A stretch of DNA of 8,848 nt from Clostridiales bacterium (GTDB lineage Bacteria; Bacillota; Clostridia; Lachnospirales; WQUN01). The notes beneath the pieces were generated by a model that did no database searches, was not told where the DNA came from, and saw only the letters and a program-made list of their open reading frames with translations. A program made the position numbers and the translations under genes. The DNA lies in the NCBI GenBank assembly GCA_031269415.1, contig JAISZF010000132.1, forward strand, positions 1-8,848. The letters are read 5' to 3'. Position 1 is the stretch's first letter. Each line of letters opens with the position of its first letter. Shown here in pieces: positions 6,231-8,848 of the stretch.

Positions 6231-7114
6231 TTCCCTCCAGCCAATGAATCGAAAAACTCTTTTAACAGCGGCTCAATCTCATCTTCCGAAAGATCCCCAA
6301 TATCCACCCCATTTGTAATATCTGCGGGCGTTATGCTTATGTCCCCGCTGACGCGGGTAATAGACATCTCATACATAACGCTGATTTCATTGAAGCGGAT
6401 CTCCGCTTGGATACCGCGCGGACGCATAAAGCCGTCGATTTGAAATATGGCGTAAATATTCTGTGCCGAATGCGCGGGTATTTGTTTAAGATACTCGAAA
6501 ACCTCCGGCATACTGTTATTCAGCGTGCCAATTAAGTTCTTTATCAGGTTCGCGGACTCGCCGCTCTCCATTACAAGCGAAAAATTATCCATTATCATAT
6601 CGGTGGGCTTGCCGTAATCATTTATCGTTACGGCGGTTCCGGGACTGTATCGCAAATAATCTGTTACGCTGTCCTTAATATCACGAAGGCTGTCCGTCAA
6701 TTCCGACGCGGGCTTGCTCCGTCCGCTGAAAAGGGTTCTGCCGCCTATACTCAGCGCGGTCAGATCCTTTTCAGTATAGATCTCGCCGCTTAGCAGCGTC
6801 ATCTCCGTGTCCAGCGCGCTCAGAGTAAACTCAGCCTTAGAGACGTTCGCTTTTTTTTTATAGTTAACCGTTATGAGGGTGTTGTTCACAATTTCCGCCG
6901 GAATACTCCGCTCGCTCCAAGCTTCCGCCTCAGTCCGGCAGATAATCCGCGCTTCCTGTTCGTAGCCCGCGGATCTCTCCAGATTATCAATACTGAAAAG
7001 CAGGGCGTCAAACGGCTTTATCCGGCAGTATAACAATTTACCCGCGCCGGCCGCGCATAATACGGCGGCTATGGCGATCAGCAATTTCTGACTTAAATTC
7101 AGTTTAAGGCTCAC
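6227..7114 (-). CDS. Single-pass membrane-anchored extracytoplasmic protein, unrecognised
   Basis: A 295-residue protein I do not recognise. An N-terminal hydrophobic helix (about 10-30) follows a short basic start, as in a signal anchor. A Cys at residue 20 sits inside the helix but without a clear lipobox, so lipoprotein status is doubtful. The rest has alternating beta-like strands (for example ITVNYKKKANVSKAEFTLSA, 81-100, and IQAEIRFNEISVMYEMSITR, 235-254) and an acidic C-terminal helix (DLSEDEIEPLLKEFF). The pattern is compatible with an extracytoplasmic beta-sheet domain, which is inference. The GTG start has GGGTGA upstream at workable spacing. It begins 27 bases after the prepilin peptidase gene and overlaps the FHA gene by 4 nt, so it is cotranscribed and probably works with the pilus system. 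Confidence 0.8.
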   Translation of the reverse strand: MSLKLNLSQKLLIAIAAVLCAAGAGKLLYCRIKPFDALLFSIDNLERSAGYEQEARIICRTEAEAWSERSIPAEIVNNTLITVNYKKKANVSKAEFTLSALDTEMTLLSGEIYTEKDLTALSIGGRTLFSGRSKPASELTDSLRDIKDSVTDYLRYSPGTAVTINDYGKPTDMIMDNFSLVMESGESANLIKNLIGTLNNSMPEVFEYLKQIPAHSAQNIYAIFQIDGFMRPRGIQAEIRFNEISVMYEMSITRVSGDISITPADITNGVDIGDLSEDEIEPLLKEFFDSLAGGK

Positions 7115-7141
7115 AATATGTCACCCGCAATAATTATAACG

Positions 7142-7750
7142 CTAACGCAGTATAGATACAAGAAAACCTGCCGTAAGAAATGGAGCAAACGGCAGGGGCG
7201 TCCGGCGGGAAACTTTTTTCATTAAGAACAGGATCAGCGACAGTACGCCGCCCAGCAATAAAGCGTAGAACACCACTGCTAACGTGTGATAGAAGCCCAA
7301 GTAGAGTCCGATAACGCCGATAATCAGCGCATCGCCCACGCCAATGGAACCGCGGGTTATCCGCGAAGCCAGGATGAATACGCCCGCGAATCCCAAACCG
7401 CTCGCTATACATGCCCACCAAGCGTTGTCCTTGTTCCATACCAGCATGGCAAGACCGCATATGGCGGAAACCGCGATGGTTTCATAAGAGATCCATTTTT
7501 CCCGAATGTCGCAATTAGAAATATAGAGCAGGTTAACAGCCAGCATGGTATAGATAATAAAACGGTAGCTAAACCCGTAATAGAACGCGAAAAGCAAGCA
7601 CGAGCCCGTCATGACAAACACATTTACCGAGGCTGAGACCGTGCGCCGGGCGCGAGAGGCGTCCGCCCGGTAAAAATTCATTATCACAATACAGCTAAGC
7701 AGCGTCCCGGTTAACGCCGCCAGGATATATCTGATTATCAAAGTGATCAA
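7142..7750 (-). CDS. A24-family prepilin peptidase (short, TadV/CpaA-like)
   Basis: An integral membrane aspartic protease that removes leader peptides from prepilins and pseudopilins on the cytoplasmic face. It has 202 mostly hydrophobic residues with about six transmembrane segments. The two expected catalytic aspartates are visible: D81 in ISNCDIREKWIS, which replaces the common D-x-x-x-x-x-I-P-N loop, and D140 in the GxGD motif GVGD (137-140). PLPFAPFL (185-192) matches the conserved end of the family. The N-terminal cysteine-bearing methyltransferase domain of larger PilD-type enzymes is missing, as is usual for TadV/CpaA forms. The start is a TTG preceded by AAAGGG; an in-frame stop lies four codons upstream, and the next Met (residue 23) would remove the first helix. 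It follows the TadE-like gene by 15 bases, and those neighbours are its likely substrates. Confidence 0.88.
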   Translation of the reverse strand: MITLIIRYILAALTGTLLSCIVIMNFYRADASRARRTVSASVNVFVMTGSCLLFAFYYGFSYRFIIYTMLAVNLLYISNCDIREKWISYETIAVSAICGLAMLVWNKDNAWWACIASGLGFAGVFILASRITRGSIGVGDALIIGVIGLYLGFYHTLAVVFYALLLGGVLSLILFLMKKVSRRTPLPFAPFLTAGFLVSILR

Positions 7751-7765
7751 ACAGCCCTTTCATCC

Positions 7766-8680
7766 TCAGTCGCCGATCCCCCAGGCGCGTACCTTTACGC
7801 GGTGCGTAATAGGTATTTTCCCTATTGTTTGGTATGGGAACGGTATCTTTACCTCATATCTCACATTGATTGTAAAATAATTACTGTCCGCGTCCCCGAC
7901 TGTGGGAATCGGAAAATCAGAACTCCACAACCCGTCGGAAAAGCTTATTCCGTTAAACCCGCCCACGATATTATAGCTGTTCAGCAGCCTGTCTACCCAT
8001 TTTTGCCTGTTGAAGATACTGCTCCTGTCCAGAGCCGTAAGCCTGCCGTCGTCACCCCTGTCGTCATTCGGCGGTACTACAGCCTGACCGGGCGCGTACT
8101 CTCCTATCCCATACGAGCGGTTGGCTCTTTTATAGAATTCATGCGTAAGATAATTCTTAAACAGATCCAAGCCTTCATCTGAGGACATAGGCCGCGGGCT
8201 CCCCCTCGCGTAGATATATTCGTACATATACCAGACTCTCAGTATCGAGGCTTCTATGCTTATGGGGTTAACCGTTCCGCTGTCCTCATTGATATATTTC
8301 TTATATATCTCATAAGAATCATCGGAGACTTCCTGATTGTATTTTTCCAACATTGAGTAGAATTCATTCATATTGTGAGAGATATTGTTAAGATATAACG
8401 CGCCTTCATCGATATAGAACGTCCTGTCGGTCACCGCCCCGTTATTTCCCTTGTTGACCCGCTCCAAATCGGCTATGGTATAATATTGAAGAGCCATTGT
8501 ATTCGCGGCATTTATCAGACTGCTGTGGATCACGTCATGCGTTCGCAGCGCTTGTATCAAAAAAGCTAGCGACAGGAGAACAAAAATAAATATGGGAAGA
8601 GCCAGAGCGGCTTCGACAGTCACACTGGCCCGCGCGCCGCCGCTCCGCCCGTTAGTATTTTCTGAAACACTCAACCTCAT
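7766..8680 (-). CDS. TadE-like pseudopilin (complete)
   Basis: A 304-residue protein with a short polar leader and then the TadE-type class III prepilin signal: SVTVEAALALPIFIFVLLSL (19-38), a hydrophobic helix with the characteristic Glu (E23). Cleavage before S19 would place that Glu at +5, but position -1 is Ala18, not the usual Gly. The remainder is a long extracytoplasmic domain without cysteines, with a Pro/Asp/Gly-rich insert around 195-215 and a C-terminal beta hairpin ending in VKVRAWGIGD. The ATG is supported by GGAGGG seven bases upstream. The gene overlaps the upstream partial gene by 29 nt and lies just before the peptidase that would process it. It is likely a minor pilin or pseudopilin of a Tad/Flp-like apparatus. 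It is longer than a classical TadE, so its exact role is unassigned. Confidence 0.83.
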   Translation of the reverse strand: MRLSVSENTNGRSGGARASVTVEAALALPIFIFVLLSLAFLIQALRTHDVIHSSLINAANTMALQYYTIADLERVNKGNNGAVTDRTFYIDEGALYLNNISHNMNEFYSMLEKYNQEVSDDSYEIYKKYINEDSGTVNPISIEASILRVWYMYEYIYARGSPRPMSSDEGLDLFKNYLTHEFYKRANRSYGIGEYAPGQAVVPPNDDRGDDGRLTALDRSSIFNRQKWVDRLLNSYNIVGGFNGISFSDGLWSSDFPIPTVGDADSNYFTINVRYEVKIPFPYQTIGKIPITHRVKVRAWGIGD

Positions 8681-8848
8681 ACGTGTACCCTCCGCGAAAC
8701 GCCCGCGCGCTTTCTATTCCTTCAAACAACCGCATGTTAAGAAACATCATCCCAATCCTCACCTGTGCCTCAACCTCTATCGCCGCGAAAGCGTTAGCCA
8801 AGTAACCGCCGCCGATCGCTCCCTCGGACCGCCTCCCGATGACGGCGC
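8652..8848 (-). CDS. C-terminus of a second TadE-like protein (partial, 5' beyond window)
   Basis: The minus-strand frame starting at 8846 is open to a TAA at 8652-8654 and encodes 64 residues, too short to show an N-terminal helix. Its end (IEVEAQVRIG, then ESARAFRGGY) lines up by eye with the end of the downstream TadE-like protein (INVRYEVKIP, then HRVKVRAWGIGD): two beta strands followed by the R-A-aromatic-x-G pattern common at the end of clostridial TadE-like proteins. I infer a tandem paralogue. It overlaps the next gene by 29 nt, consistent with translational coupling in one operon. The upstream part and the true start are outside the window. Confidence 0.6.
   Translation of the reverse strand, partial: AVIGRRSEGAIGGGYLANAFAAIEVEAQVRIGMMFLNMRLFEGIESARAFRGGYTYEVECFRKY

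Noticed and set aside
7134..7460. Minus-strand frame of 108 codons within the prepilin peptidase
   Set aside because: It is an out-of-frame shadow of the peptidase, whose catalytic motifs are all in the other frame.

Overview
The window looks like a chromosomal segment of a low-abundance or uncultured Clostridia-type Bacillota. This is inferred from the style of FtsZ and its C-terminal tail, a DivIB/FtsQ-type protein next to ftsZ, and a DUF6382-FHA protein beside Tad-type pilus genes. Base composition is close to even. Almost all coding is on the minus strand, so transcription runs from right to left. Gene density is high, spacers are short, and no stretch over 300 bases lacks a gene. No rRNA, tRNA, CRISPR array or insertion sequence is visible.

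Right half (about 8848 to 4926, minus strand): the end of a Tad/Flp-like pilus or pseudopilus operon. In transcription order it holds the C-terminus of a TadE-like protein cut by the window edge, a second complete TadE-like protein, a short A24-type prepilin peptidase, an unrecognised single-pass membrane protein, and a DUF6382-FHA signalling protein. The genes overlap or lie within 30 bases of each other. The operon closes with an intrinsic terminator that starts in the stop codon of the FHA gene. The peptidase would process the pseudopilins. The FHA protein is a candidate cytoplasmic phosphothreonine reader that could couple assembly to signalling.

Left half (about 4846 to 92, minus strand): a second transcription unit with a candidate promoter just after that terminator. 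It encodes a BaiN/HI0933-family flavoprotein, a COG2509 FAD-dependent dehydrogenase overlapping it by 11 nt, a short FtsQ/DivIB-like protein with no room for a POTRA domain, and FtsZ. It ends in a strong hairpin plus T6 terminator. No ftsA lies between ftsQ and ftsZ. At the far left edge, the end of a convergent plus-strand gene may share this terminator.

The points most worth a second look are the ftsZ leader, where a perfect Shine-Dalgarno sequence is separated from a TTG start by a hairpin that would bring it to working distance if folded; the POTRA-less FtsQ; the unknown membrane protein inside the pilus operon; the tandem TadE paralogues; and repeat tracts in the FHA linker that could slip.
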